A stretch of DNA of 50,450 nt, from NCBI RefSeq assembly GCF_013817205.1, contig NZ_JACDDD010000018.1, positions 1-50,450 on the forward strand. The letters run 5' to 3'. This stretch comes from Polaromonas sp. GTDB lineage: Bacteria; Pseudomonadota; Gammaproteobacteria; Burkholderiales; Burkholderiaceae_C. The position numbers were made by a program, and so were the translations under genes. The first letter of the stretch is position 1, and each line of letters starts with the position of its first letter. Positions 1-8,662 of the stretch are shown piece by piece. The notes under the pieces were generated by a model. It was given only the letters and a program-made list of their open reading frames with translations. It had not been told where the DNA came from and did no database searches.

Positions 1-609
1 GCGCGAGGCCGCATCGGAGCGTGCCACCCGTAGCAACTGCTCGCAGCTGCGCAGGCGGTAGTACTGGTTTGCCGTCTCGGCCGCCACCAGCACACGTGCG
101 TCGTGCCATTGCGCCTGCGCGCCTTCGTAACGCAGTTGCGCCGCGTCGCGGCTGTCACGCCGGCCGCCGAACACATCAATCTCCCAGGCAGTTTGCAGCC
201 CGACCTGCGAGGTGGTGCCAATCGGCGCGCGTGCCGCACCCACCGGCTGGCTGCGGCCGCGACTGGTGCTGGCCGATGCGTCTAGCGAGGGCAGCAGTGC
301 CGCACCGGCCGCCACCCGTGTGGCGCGCGACTGCTCGATGCGGGATCGTGCGCTGGCGACCGAGGGGCTGACCGCCTGGGCGGCACTGATGAGCTCGACC
401 AGCAAGGGGTCGCCCTGCTGCTGCCACCAGCGGCTCAGGTCGCTCAGTTGGCCGCCGTGCGGCAGACCAGCCACTGGCTGGGCAGCGGGCAGCGGCGCGA
501 ACCACCGGGCCGGGGGGTGCGTGGAAACGGCCGACGGCGGCGACTGCAGCGCGCAGGCCGACAGCAGCAACGGCGCCAGGGCCAAAGGAAGAAAGCGTGA
601 ATTTTTCAT
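1..609 (-). CDS. NodT-family outer-membrane efflux lipoprotein, 5' part (runs off window)
   Basis: Translating the minus strand from the ATG at 607-609 gives 203 codons open to the window edge. The protein starts MKNSRFLPLALAPLLLSAC, a lipoprotein signal with lipobox LLSAC, so it should be acylated and sent to the outer membrane. Later stretches such as WWQQQGDPLLVELI, AWEIDVFGGRRDSRDAA and NQYYRLRSCEQLL are typical of the TolC-like outer-membrane factors of tripartite pumps (NodT/OprM/CusC group). The start overlaps the stop of the upstream TetR-type gene as ATGA, so the two are probably translationally coupled and share the promoter near 1350. This suggests the regulator controls its own efflux channel; pump subunits may follow beyond the left edge. 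The family call is firm; the substrate is unknown. Confidence 0.9.
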   Translation of the reverse strand, partial: MKNSRFLPLALAPLLLSACALQSPPSAVSTHPPARWFAPLPAAQPVAGLPHGGQLSDLSRWWQQQGDPLLVELISAAQAVSPSVASARSRIEQSRATRVAAGAALLPSLDASASTSRGRSQPVGAARAPIGTTSQVGLQTAWEIDVFGGRRDSRDAAQLRYEGAQAQWHDARVLVAAETANQYYRLRSCEQLLRVARSDAASR

Positions 610-1313
610 GGTGTTTTTTTCTTGTCAGAAACTGGCTGGCGGCGCCGCGCGGCCTCGACCGCAATCATGGCCTCGGCAAAGTCCGCCAGCCGCGCTGCCC
701 ACAGGTCTATGCTTTTGGGCGTGGCGATCAGCTGGGGCCGCACGTTTTCAATCACGTCGCGACTGATGAACACCTGCATGGCCAGGGCGGTGATGGAAAA
801 GGCCAACCGGTGCACATCGTCATCGATTTTCGTGACACCCAGATGGCGGGCCAGCACCTCGGCCAGCGCGGCATGCGCCGGCTTGATCTGCAGCTTGATC
901 TGCTCGGCCCACAGCCCGGTGGGCTCCAGCATCTCGCGGAAATGCAGCCGGGTCAGCTGCTGTGCCAGGTCGCCCTGCTTGAGCGGCTCCAGAAACCCCC
1001 CGATGAAGCCTTCGAGCGCCTGGCGCAGGCTCAGGTGCGCCGGTTGGAAACGCGCGATGTCGTCGCAGGCGCCCAGCGGCTCGGTGAAGACGCTGCGGTA
1101 CAGCCCAGCCTTGTCGCCGAAGTAATAACTGATGGCTGCCACATTGGCCTCGGCCGCATGGGCGATGTCGCGCGTGGAGGTTTTGGCAAAGCCTTTTTCG
1201 GCAAACAGCCGCAAGGCGGCCAGCAGCAAGTGGCTGCGGGCTTCGGCGCCGTCGGAGCGCTGCTTGCGGGCTTCAGGTAGCGAAGGCGGCGGCAGGCGGG
1301 GACCGGTTTTCAT
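606..1313 (-). CDS. TetR-family transcriptional regulator (CecR/DUF1956-like)
   Basis: This is a 235-residue protein with an N-terminal TetR helix-turn-helix: ARSHLLLAALRLFAEKGF, then TSTRDIAHAAEANVAAISYYF, the usual recognition helix ending in YYF. The C-terminal part (FREMLEPTGLWAEQI and following) resembles the CecR/DUF1956 ligand-binding domain. I chose the ATG at 1311-1313. An upstream TTG at 1332-1334 is in frame but lies inside the palindromic operator region. The stop overlaps the start of the efflux lipoprotein gene. The gene probably represses itself and that efflux gene through the twin palindromes at 1333-1369. The ligand cannot be inferred. Confidence 0.9.
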   Translation of the reverse strand: MKTGPRLPPPSLPEARKQRSDGAEARSHLLLAALRLFAEKGFAKTSTRDIAHAAEANVAAISYYFGDKAGLYRSVFTEPLGACDDIARFQPAHLSLRQALEGFIGGFLEPLKQGDLAQQLTRLHFREMLEPTGLWAEQIKLQIKPAHAALAEVLARHLGVTKIDDDVHRLAFSITALAMQVFISRDVIENVRPQLIATPKSIDLWAARLADFAEAMIAVEAARRRQPVSDKKKTP

Positions 1314-1332
1314 GGCGCCGATTAGAGCACAC

Positions 1333-1369
1333 AAATCAAACGATTGATTTAACTAAAACGTTTGTTTTA
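1333..1369 (-). promoter_or_regulatory. Twin palindromes, candidate TetR operators and promoter
   Basis: Two palindromes lie 20 bp upstream of the regulator start in an AT-rich patch. The first, AAATCAAACGATTGATTT (1333-1350), has perfect 7-bp arms around ACGA. The second, TAAAACGTTTGTTTTA (1354-1369), has perfect 6-bp arms around GTTT. Read on opposite strands both contain CAAACG, as expected for two sites of one dimeric regulator. Position and symmetry suggest autoregulation; this is inference. Confidence 0.6.
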
Positions 1370-1404
1370 AGTTTTGTTCGATTTCCCGGGGCAGGCCGGT
1401 TAGC

Positions 1405-4404
1405 TCAGGATGCCCTGGGGCCGCTAAAAACGGCGACCCACAGTGTCAGGATGGCTTGACGCTCTGCATCAATCATGGACAGCCTGACTTGCGTGGGCTC
1501 TTCGTTGAGCCGCGCCTGGTGCTGCACCCGCCGCAGTTCACGGTAGGCATCTGCCGCCGCCTGACCGACGCCGGGAGCCAGCAGGCCCGCGGCTTCGGCG
1601 CGTTGCAGCAGCGCGATGTTGCCAACGTTGTCTATCAGTTCCGGGTGGCTGGCGGATTGCGACAACACCAGGAACTGCACTACAAACTCGGCATCCACCA
1701 TGCCGCCGGGGCTGTGCTTGACATCAAAATTTCCGCCCTTGATGGGGTGGGCTGCCCGGACTTTTTCCCGCATGGCGACGATTTCCCGCGCCAGCGCCGG
1801 CACGTCGCGCGGCGCACTGATCACCGCTTGGCGTACCTCATCAAAACGGTGCGCCAGTCCGCGCAGCGCCGGGGCTTCATCTTCACCAGCCGGGGCCGCG
1901 GAACCGGCTTCGCCGGGCCGCAGGCGCAGCGCCCCCTCGGGGGGCAGCGCAGTATGTGAAGCGACAAGCGTGGGGGCCAAACATCTCGCACGTGTCATGG
2001 CCTGGTGCTCCCAGGTCCAGGCGGTGTTGCTGCCGCGCTGCTGCTGGTAGTTGGCGTAGGCCGCAAAACTGGTGACCAGCAGGCCGGAGTTGCCGTTGGG
2101 CCTGAGCGCCGTGTCGATCTCGAACAGGTCGCCTTCAGCGGTCTTGATGGTCAGCCAGTTGATCAGCTTGCGCACAAAGGCTGCATACACCTCGGAGGCC
2201 TGCTCGTCCTCGTCTTCGAAGACAAACACGATGTCCAGGTCGCTGCCATAACCGAGCTCCTTGCCGCCCAGCTTGCCGTAGGCAATGATGGCGAACTGTG
2301 GAATTTCGCGATGCCGGGTTTTCAGGCGCTCCCAGCACCAGTCGGCGGTGACCTTGAGCACGGTTTCGGCCAGCGCGCTGAGGTCGTCGGCCACCTGCTC
2401 TACCGTCAATTGGCCTTCGACGTCGCGCGCCAGCGTGCGGAAGACCTCGGCATGGTGGGCGCGGCGCAACAGGTTCAGGCAGCTTTCCCCGTCGTCCTCG
2501 CCAGTGCGGCGCAGCGCGGCCAGGCGCTGCTGCAGTTCCTGGCTGAAGACGGCGGCATCAAAACGCTCGTGCAGCATGGCGTCGCTGGCGAGTTCGTCGA
2601 TCACACCGGGGTGCTGCAGCAGGTAACGCGCCGGCCACCTGGCCGCGCCCAGCAGGCGCAGCAGGCGCTCATGCACGGACGGCCGCTCCAGCAGCATCGC
2701 CAGGTAACTCTCGCGGCGCAGCAGCGGCTCTATCCAGTCGATGATGCGCACGGCGGCTTCCTCGCTGGCCTTGCCTTCGACCAGCCACTGTGCCGTGCGC
2801 TGCACCAGCCGCGCCAGTCGAGCGCGTGCATCGTCGCGCAGGCCGAGCACGCGCGGGTGGCCGCGCCACAACGCCAGCCGTGCGCGAAATTTGTCGGGCC
2901 ACTGGGCCGCCAGCTTTTCCAGCAGTTCGTCGATGTCCAGGGGCGCGGCCGGCGCCGACTTGCCGCAGCCCTTGCAATCAGTCTTCTGACCCAGCAGGGT
3001 GTCGAATTCCTGCGCGACCAGCTCGCGGTGGGCATCAAGCTCGCTTAAAAACGGGCAGCAGTTGCCGTAACCCATGGTGTGGGCGATCCAGGCCAGGTCG
3101 TCATCACGCGTCGGCAGCACATGGGTCTGCTGGTCGTCCAGGTACTGGATGCGGTGTTCGACCCGACGCAGGAAGTCGTAGGCCCGCATCAGCGCCTCGG
3201 CCGTCGTCTGGGCCATCAGCCCGGCGTTGGCCACGCGCTGCAGTGCATCCAGCGTGGGCCGCGTGCGCAACTCCGGGTACTGCCCGCCACGCACCACCTG
3301 CAGCAGCTGCACGGTGAACTCGATCTCGCGGATGCCGCCGCGCGACATCTTCACGTCGTTGGCGCGTTCGGGGTGACCGGCCGCGCGTTTGGCCGCGTGT
3401 TCGCGGATTTGCCGGTGCAGCACGCGCAAAGCGTCGAACACGTTGTAGTCGAGGTAGCGGCGGAAGACAAAAGGAAGGACCGAGCTGCGCAAGGCCTGGG
3501 CCGAGCCGCTGTGGATACATTCGAGTGGCGCCACCACCCGGCTTTTCAGCCAGGCAAACCGCTCCCACTCACGGCCCTGTGCCTGGAAGTATTCCTCCAG
3601 TGCATTGAGCGACACCGCCGCAGGCCCCGAGTTGCCATTGGGCCTAAGCGCCAGGTCCACCCGGAACACAAAGCCGTGCTCGGTGGTGTCGCCGATCAGG
3701 GTGTGGATCGCCTTGACCTGCTGCGCGAAATATTCGTGGTTGGAAATGATGCCCCGGCCGTCGTCCCGCCCCGCCGTCTCGCCATCGTGGTCATAAACAT
3801 AAATCAGGTCGATGTCGCTGGAGACATTGAGTTCACGCGCGCCCAGCTTGCCCATGCCAATCACCCAGAGCTGGGCGCGGCCGGCCGGCGCGCCTTCCGA
3901 TGTCAGCGCCTGCGGCGGGCCATACTGCGCGTCCAGCGGCCCACGTGATTCGCAGATCGCGATATCCAGCGCCAGTTCGGCGAGTTCGGTCATGGCGCGC
4001 GTCACTACCGCTAGCGGAACCCCTGCAGTGGTCAACGCGCGGGTCCCTCCCTGATCAGTCGGGGCCGCGGAACCGGCTTCGCCGGGCCGCAGGCGCAGCG
4101 CCCCCCCGGGGGGCAGCGACGCACACGCAGTGGCAAGCGTGGGGGCTCCATGTTCTAGCGTGGGGGCCTCATGATCACAATCCAGCACGACCAGTCGTTC
4201 CAGCACCAGCTGGCGCAGGATGCGCAGGCGCACGCCGGTGTCGGCTTCCAGGGTCTGCAGGGCGTCGTAGGCGGCCTGCATGCTGGCGCGCACCGGCTCG
4301 CCGGCCGGCAGCAGCGCCAGCTGGCCGGCATATCGCCGGCGTACGCGCTGAACAAAACGCGAATGGTCGGATGCGGCCATAGGGGCGTTCAGCGGCACAT
4401 GCAT
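1405..4404 (-). CDS. glnE: Glutamine synthetase adenylyltransferase/adenylyl-removing enzyme with two repeat-derived inserts
   Basis: GlnE adds AMP to, and removes it from, glutamine synthetase in response to PII and glutamine. The 999-residue protein shows both nucleotidyltransferase halves. The N-terminal deadenylylase has GMGKLGARELN followed by SSDIDLIYVY (about residues 183-204). The C-terminal adenylylase has YGKLGGKELGYGSDLDIVF near residues 708-726. From memory, family members are usually about 900-950 residues. The surplus fits two inserts, near residues 79-117 and 809-840, which both contain GALRLRPGEAGSAAP and are translations of family A repeats (4053-4168 and 1886-1978). They sit outside the catalytic motifs and keep the frame. 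The start at 4404 has AGGGA about 10 bases upstream. The gene is divergent from yhdP with only 57 bp between starts. Confidence 0.96.
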   Translation of the reverse strand: MHVPLNAPMAASDHSRFVQRVRRRYAGQLALLPAGEPVRASMQAAYDALQTLEADTGVRLRILRQLVLERLVVLDCDHEAPTLEHGAPTLATACASLPPGGALRLRPGEAGSAAPTDQGGTRALTTAGVPLAVVTRAMTELAELALDIAICESRGPLDAQYGPPQALTSEGAPAGRAQLWVIGMGKLGARELNVSSDIDLIYVYDHDGETAGRDDGRGIISNHEYFAQQVKAIHTLIGDTTEHGFVFRVDLALRPNGNSGPAAVSLNALEEYFQAQGREWERFAWLKSRVVAPLECIHSGSAQALRSSVLPFVFRRYLDYNVFDALRVLHRQIREHAAKRAAGHPERANDVKMSRGGIREIEFTVQLLQVVRGGQYPELRTRPTLDALQRVANAGLMAQTTAEALMRAYDFLRRVEHRIQYLDDQQTHVLPTRDDDLAWIAHTMGYGNCCPFLSELDAHRELVAQEFDTLLGQKTDCKGCGKSAPAAPLDIDELLEKLAAQWPDKFRARLALWRGHPRVLGLRDDARARLARLVQRTAQWLVEGKASEEAAVRIIDWIEPLLRRESYLAMLLERPSVHERLLRLLGAARWPARYLLQHPGVIDELASDAMLHERFDAAVFSQELQQRLAALRRTGEDDGESCLNLLRRAHHAEVFRTLARDVEGQLTVEQVADDLSALAETVLKVTADWCWERLKTRHREIPQFAIIAYGKLGGKELGYGSDLDIVFVFEDEDEQASEVYAAFVRKLINWLTIKTAEGDLFEIDTALRPNGNSGLLVTSFAAYANYQQQRGSNTAWTWEHQAMTRARCLAPTLVASHTALPPEGALRLRPGEAGSAAPAGEDEAPALRGLAHRFDEVRQAVISAPRDVPALAREIVAMREKVRAAHPIKGGNFDVKHSPGGMVDAEFVVQFLVLSQSASHPELIDNVGNIALLQRAEAAGLLAPGVGQAAADAYRELRRVQHQARLNEEPTQVRLSMIDAERQAILTLWVAVFSGPRAS
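1886..1978 (-). repeat. Family A dispersed repeat, copy A1 (inside glnE)
   Basis: Read on the minus strand, this copy runs from GGCCCCCACGCTTG through the CCCCCC-GAG-GGGGG hairpin to the CCGGC-GAA-GCCGG hairpin and GCGGCCCCGGCTGG. It is in frame with glnE and in the same orientation. It encodes the peptide ending GALRLRPGEAGSAAP near residue 838. It is close to identical to copy A2 at the other end of the gene. Confidence 0.85.
4053..4168 (-). repeat. Family A dispersed repeat, copy A2 (inside glnE)
   Basis: This is a second in-frame copy, near the 5' end of glnE and in the gene's sense orientation. Its core is almost identical to A1 and it encodes GALRLRPGEAGSAAP at residues 101-115. The start of the element (CCCCCACGC) is present twice, at about 4137-4146 and 4158-4168, which suggests partial duplication on arrival. 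Confidence 0.85.
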
Positions 4405-4461
4405 GACACGGGTCCCTTGTGGGGCATTGAACGGACGGCGGCGCTGAAGGTCATAATTCTC

Positions 4462-7400
4462 ATGTCAATGGATCAATCGACCCTCCAGCCCGTGTTTCCC
4501 ACCCGACGTCTGAAAATTGCCGCCGCAGCTGCACGTATCGCGCTGGCGCTGGCTCTGGCATTCTGGGTCCTGCTGGCTGCGGCCTGGGCCGTGCTTCACG
4601 GCTGGATTGTGCCGCGAATCGCCGACTACCGCCCGAGCCTGGAAATCGCGGCCAGCCAAGCGCTGGGGGTGCCGGTCCGCATCGGCCAGATCAGTGCCCG
4701 TTCCGGGGGCTTGATTCCCTCGTTCGAACTGCGCGATGTAGCCCTGCTGGATGCCCAGGGGCAGACTGCCCTGAGCCTGCCGCGGGTGCTTGCGGCGGTG
4801 TCGCCCTCGTCGCTGTGGCGACTGGGCTTCGAGCAGATCTACATCGACCAGCCGGAACTTGATATTCGCCGTACGGCAGACGGAAAAATCCATGTGGCCG
4901 GGCTGGATGTCCTGCAGACCCGCGACGACGACAGTGCCGTTGCGGACTGGTTTTTTTCGCAGACCGAAGTGGTGATTCGCGGCGGCACCGTGCGCTGGCG
5001 CGATGACCTGCGGCAGGCGCCAGTGCTGGCCCTGACCCAGGTGGACTGGACTTCGCGCAACCCCGGCCAGCGCCACCTGATGCGGCTGGACGCCACGCCG
5101 CCGCCGGCCTGGGGAGAGCGTTTCAGTCTGCGCGGGGTGTTCCGCGAGCCCTTCCTGTCGGGTGGGGCTGGTCGCTGGAACCAGTGGGCGGGCCAGTTGT
5201 ATGCCGAGTTCAGCCGTGTGGATGTGTCCGAAGTCAAGCGCTACGTTGGCCTGGACCGCTTGGGCATCGACCTCAAGGCCGGCACCGGCGCGTTGCGCGC
5301 ATGGGTGGATGTGCAGAAAGGGCAGTTCACTGGCGGCACGGCGGACCTGGCCCTGCTTGAGGTCGATGCCAGGCTGGGGCGGGCGCTGGAGCCGCTGGCC
5401 TTGCAGGCCGTGACGGGTCGGCTTGGCGGCAGGCAATTGGCCAATGGATTTGATATCGCCACCGAAAACCTGCAGTTCCGCACGCGCGACGGGCTGCAGT
5501 GGCCGGGCGGCAATGCGGCGCTGGTTTATACCGGCGCCGAAGGCAAGTCGCCGGCGCGCGGCGAGATCAAGGCTGACAAGCTGGATCTGGCGGCGCTGGC
5601 CTTGATCGCCAACCGCCTGCCACTGGGCAAGGCCACCCATGGCCTGATCGCGGAACTGACACCCAAAGGCCTGGTGGAAGCAGTTGATGCAAGCTGGCAG
5701 GGGGCGCTGGATGCCCCGAGCGCCTACTCCGCCAAAGGACGCGTTAGCGGGCTGGAAATCGCGTCGCAGGTTGGCGCAGGCGCGCGTGCACCCATCGGTC
5801 GGCCCGGTGTACGCGGCGCGGCGGTGGACTTCGACCTGACCCAGCAGGGCGGGCAGGCCAAGCTCAGGATCAACGGTGGCGGGCTGGACCTGCCCGGCGT
5901 GTTTGAAGATCCCCGATTGCGTTTCGACCAGTTTTCGGCGGATGCCCAGTGGAAGCTGGCGGGAAGCAGGATCGACGTGCAACTGCGCAATCTGACGTTC
6001 GCCAATGCCGACGCCCAGGGCACAGCGCAGGCGGCTTGGCACACCGCGGATGCGCCGACGGCCGGCGTCGGGGCGGGCAGCCGTTTTCCCGGCGTGCTGG
6101 ATTTGCAAGGCGCTCTCAGCCGGGGCGATGGCAGCAAGGTCCACCGCTACCTGCCGCTGGTGCTGCCGGACACGGTGCGGCATTACGTGCGTGATGCGGT
6201 GACCCGGGGCGAGCTTTCGGATGTGAAGTTCAGGGTCAAGGGAAATTTGAAGGATCTGCCGTTTGCCGATCCGAAACTGGGCGAGTTCCGCGTGACCGCC
6301 AAGCTTGCCAATGTGGCCTATGCCTACGTGCCCAGATCCATCCAGCCACGCGAAGCCGCGCCCTGGCCTGTCCTGAGTGAGCTGTCCGGCGACCTCGTGG
6401 TTGACCGCGCCTCGCTTCAGATCAACGCCGCCACCGGCCGGCTGACCGGCCTGCCGGGCCTGCAGGTCGTCAAGGCGCAGGCGCGGATTGCGGACCTGAT
6501 GCACTCGGCCACAGTGCAGGTCAGCGCCGAACTGAAGGGGCCGCTCAGTGACGCATTGGGCTTCGTCCATACCTCGCCACTCGGGGAGATCACTGAGAAG
6601 GCGCTGGCCAAAACCGTGGCCAGCGGCAGCGCTGACTACAAGTTCCAGCTCACCTTGCCATTGGCCGACATGGCGAAAACCAAAGTGCAGGGAACGGTCA
6701 GCCTGGCCGGCAACGATGTGCAGTTCACACCTGATACGCCGCAACTGGGCCGTCTCAAGGGTCTGGTGAGCTTCAGCGACAGCGGTTTTTCGATCTCGGG
6801 CGGACAGGCCCGCCTGCTGGGGGGGGATGTCCGGCTGGAGGGCGGCACCCGCGCCGCTGCCCCCGCCTCCGCTGCTGTGCGGCCGGCATCTGGGGCACAG
6901 GACTTTCCCGATGCGGCCGTGGTGATCCGGGCGCAGGGCACCATGACTGCCGAGGGTCTGCGCCAGGCGAAGGAACTCGGCATGGCAGCGCGCCTGGGCG
7001 CGCATGCCAGCGGCAGCACGGCCTATACCGCCAACCTCGGGTTCAGGAAAGGCATGACCGAGATCAGTGTAGCCAGCAACCTGCAGGGCATGGCGCTGAG
7101 CCTGCCGGCACCGCTGGCAAAAAGCGCCGAGAGCAGCTTGCCGCTGCGCCTTGACAACACGGCCGTCCGTGCAGCGCCCGGTGTCGGGCCACCGACCCAG
7201 GACCAGGTGTCGCTGAGCGTGGGTAGACTGGCCTCGGTGCTGTATGTGCGCGACATCAGCGGCACCGAGCCGCGTGTGCTGCGTGGTTCCATGGCGATCG
7301 GCCTGGAAGCGGGCGAAAGCGCGCCCCTGCCCGATAGCGGGGTCGCCGCCAACATCAATCTCACGCGGGTGGACATCGATGCCTGGGAAAAGGTGCTGGA

Positions 7401-8661
7401 CGCCGCCGCCGATCCGGCACCGGCGGCGGCGCCTGCGCCTGCGCCGACCCGCTTGACCCCGGCGAGCGCCGTTCTGAGCTACCTGCCGACCACCATCGCC
7501 ATCCGCGCCAAGGAACTGCAGGTGGAGGGCCGCACACTCCACAACGTGGTGCTGGGCGGCTCGCGCGATGGCTTGACCTGGCGTGCCAACATTGATGCGA
7601 CCGAACTCAATGGGTATGTTGAATTCCGCCAGCCCGGCGGCACCGGCTCTGGCCGTCTGTACGCGCGCCTGTCGCGATTGAGCCTCGGGCAGAGCACGGC
7701 CAAGGAGGTCGAAGCAATTCTGGACGAGCAGCCAGCCGGCATTCCGGCGCTCGACATCGTCGTCGAGGACCTGGAGCTGCGCGGCAAAAAACTCGGACGG
7801 GTGGAAGTCGAGGCCATCAACCGTGGCGCCGCCGCCGTTGCCCGCGAAGGTGGCGTGCGAGAGTGGCGCCTGAACAAACTCAACATCATCATGCCGGAAG
7901 CCACACTGACGGCCAACGGCAACTGGGTGGCCGTCAGTGCACAGCCGGCGACGGGTGTGGCCACCGGCGGCCGGACACCGGCCGAACGTCGGCGCACGAT
8001 GATGAACTTCCGGCTAGACATCGATGACTCGGGCGAGTTGCTCAGGCGTTTCGGCATGCCCGGGGTGATCCGCCGCGGCAAGGGCCGGCTGGAAGGCCAG
8101 ATAGCCTGGATAGGCTCGCCCCTGAGCCTGGACTACCCCAGCCTGAACGGCCAGTTCAACGTGAATGTGGCCTCAGGCCAGTTCCTCAAGGCGGATCCCG
8201 GTATTGCCAAGCTGCTGGGCGTCCTCAGCCTGCAGTCGCTGCCCAGGCGGCTGGCCCTGGATTTCCGGGATGTGTTTTCCGAGGGGTTTTCATTCGATTT
8301 TGTGCGCGGTGATGTCAGCATCACCCAGGGGCTGGCGTTCACCAACAACCTGCAGATGAAAGGCGTCAATGCGGCCGTACTGATGGAAGGCACGGCCGAT
8401 ATTGCCAAGGAGACCCAAAACCTGACCGTGGTGGTGGTCCCCGAAATCAATGCCGGCACTGCTTCACTGATTGCCACGGTGATCAACCCGGCAATAGGTA
8501 TAGGCACCTTTCTGGCGCAATACTTCCTGCGCCAGCCACTGACGCAGGCCGCGACCCAGGAGTTCCGCATCGACGGCACTTGGTCAAACCCCAAAATCAC
8601 CAAGCTTGACCGCAAGCGGCCGGCCGCTATCAGGGCAGGCGAAGAAACCGTGGAGAAATGA
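4462..8661 (+). CDS. yhdP: YhdP/AsmA-like inner-membrane lipid-transport protein
   Basis: This is a 1399-residue protein with one N-terminal membrane anchor (about residues 17-50) followed by a very long periplasmic region rich in short beta repeats. It ends in the AsmA-like C-terminal region (GVLSLQSLPRRLALDF, then DVFSEGFSFD and TATVINPAIGIGT-like text near residues 1250-1385). In E. coli, YhdP with TamB and YdbH bridges the periplasm and moves phospholipids to the outer membrane; the same role is inferred here. The start at 4462 has GAAGG about 11 bases upstream; the open frame extends further 5' into glnE, but that part overlaps glnE antisense and is not family-like. The stop at 8659-8661 lies one base before the next start. 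Confidence 0.92.
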   Translation: MSMDQSTLQPVFPTRRLKIAAAAARIALALALAFWVLLAAAWAVLHGWIVPRIADYRPSLEIAASQALGVPVRIGQISARSGGLIPSFELRDVALLDAQGQTALSLPRVLAAVSPSSLWRLGFEQIYIDQPELDIRRTADGKIHVAGLDVLQTRDDDSAVADWFFSQTEVVIRGGTVRWRDDLRQAPVLALTQVDWTSRNPGQRHLMRLDATPPPAWGERFSLRGVFREPFLSGGAGRWNQWAGQLYAEFSRVDVSEVKRYVGLDRLGIDLKAGTGALRAWVDVQKGQFTGGTADLALLEVDARLGRALEPLALQAVTGRLGGRQLANGFDIATENLQFRTRDGLQWPGGNAALVYTGAEGKSPARGEIKADKLDLAALALIANRLPLGKATHGLIAELTPKGLVEAVDASWQGALDAPSAYSAKGRVSGLEIASQVGAGARAPIGRPGVRGAAVDFDLTQQGGQAKLRINGGGLDLPGVFEDPRLRFDQFSADAQWKLAGSRIDVQLRNLTFANADAQGTAQAAWHTADAPTAGVGAGSRFPGVLDLQGALSRGDGSKVHRYLPLVLPDTVRHYVRDAVTRGELSDVKFRVKGNLKDLPFADPKLGEFRVTAKLANVAYAYVPRSIQPREAAPWPVLSELSGDLVVDRASLQINAATGRLTGLPGLQVVKAQARIADLMHSATVQVSAELKGPLSDALGFVHTSPLGEITEKALAKTVASGSADYKFQLTLPLADMAKTKVQGTVSLAGNDVQFTPDTPQLGRLKGLVSFSDSGFSISGGQARLLGGDVRLEGGTRAAAPASAAVRPASGAQDFPDAAVVIRAQGTMTAEGLRQAKELGMAARLGAHASGSTAYTANLGFRKGMTEISVASNLQGMALSLPAPLAKSAESSLPLRLDNTAVRAAPGVGPPTQDQVSLSVGRLASVLYVRDISGTEPRVLRGSMAIGLEAGESAPLPDSGVAANINLTRVDIDAWEKVLDAAADPAPAAAPAPAPTRLTPASAVLSYLPTTIAIRAKELQVEGRTLHNVVLGGSRDGLTWRANIDATELNGYVEFRQPGGTGSGRLYARLSRLSLGQSTAKEVEAILDEQPAGIPALDIVVEDLELRGKKLGRVEVEAINRGAAAVAREGGVREWRLNKLNIIMPEATLTANGNWVAVSAQPATGVATGGRTPAERRRTMMNFRLDIDDSGELLRRFGMPGVIRRGKGRLEGQIAWIGSPLSLDYPSLNGQFNVNVASGQFLKADPGIAKLLGVLSLQSLPRRLALDFRDVFSEGFSFDFVRGDVSITQGLAFTNNLQMKGVNAAVLMEGTADIAKETQNLTVVVVPEINAGTASLIATVINPAIGIGTFLAQYFLRQPLTQAATQEFRIDGTWSNPKITKLDRKRPAAIRAGEETVEK

Positions 8662-8662
8662 C

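Noticed and set aside
4171..4461. Upstream extension of yhdP to an ATG at about 4171
   Set aside because: The extension overlaps glnE antisense, gives non-family residues and ignores the ribosome site before 4462.
4465..7542. A 1025-codon open frame antisense to yhdP
   Set aside because: It is a shadow frame caused by high GC. The translation is rich in His, Arg and Gln with no domain, while the sense strand carries a clear family protein.
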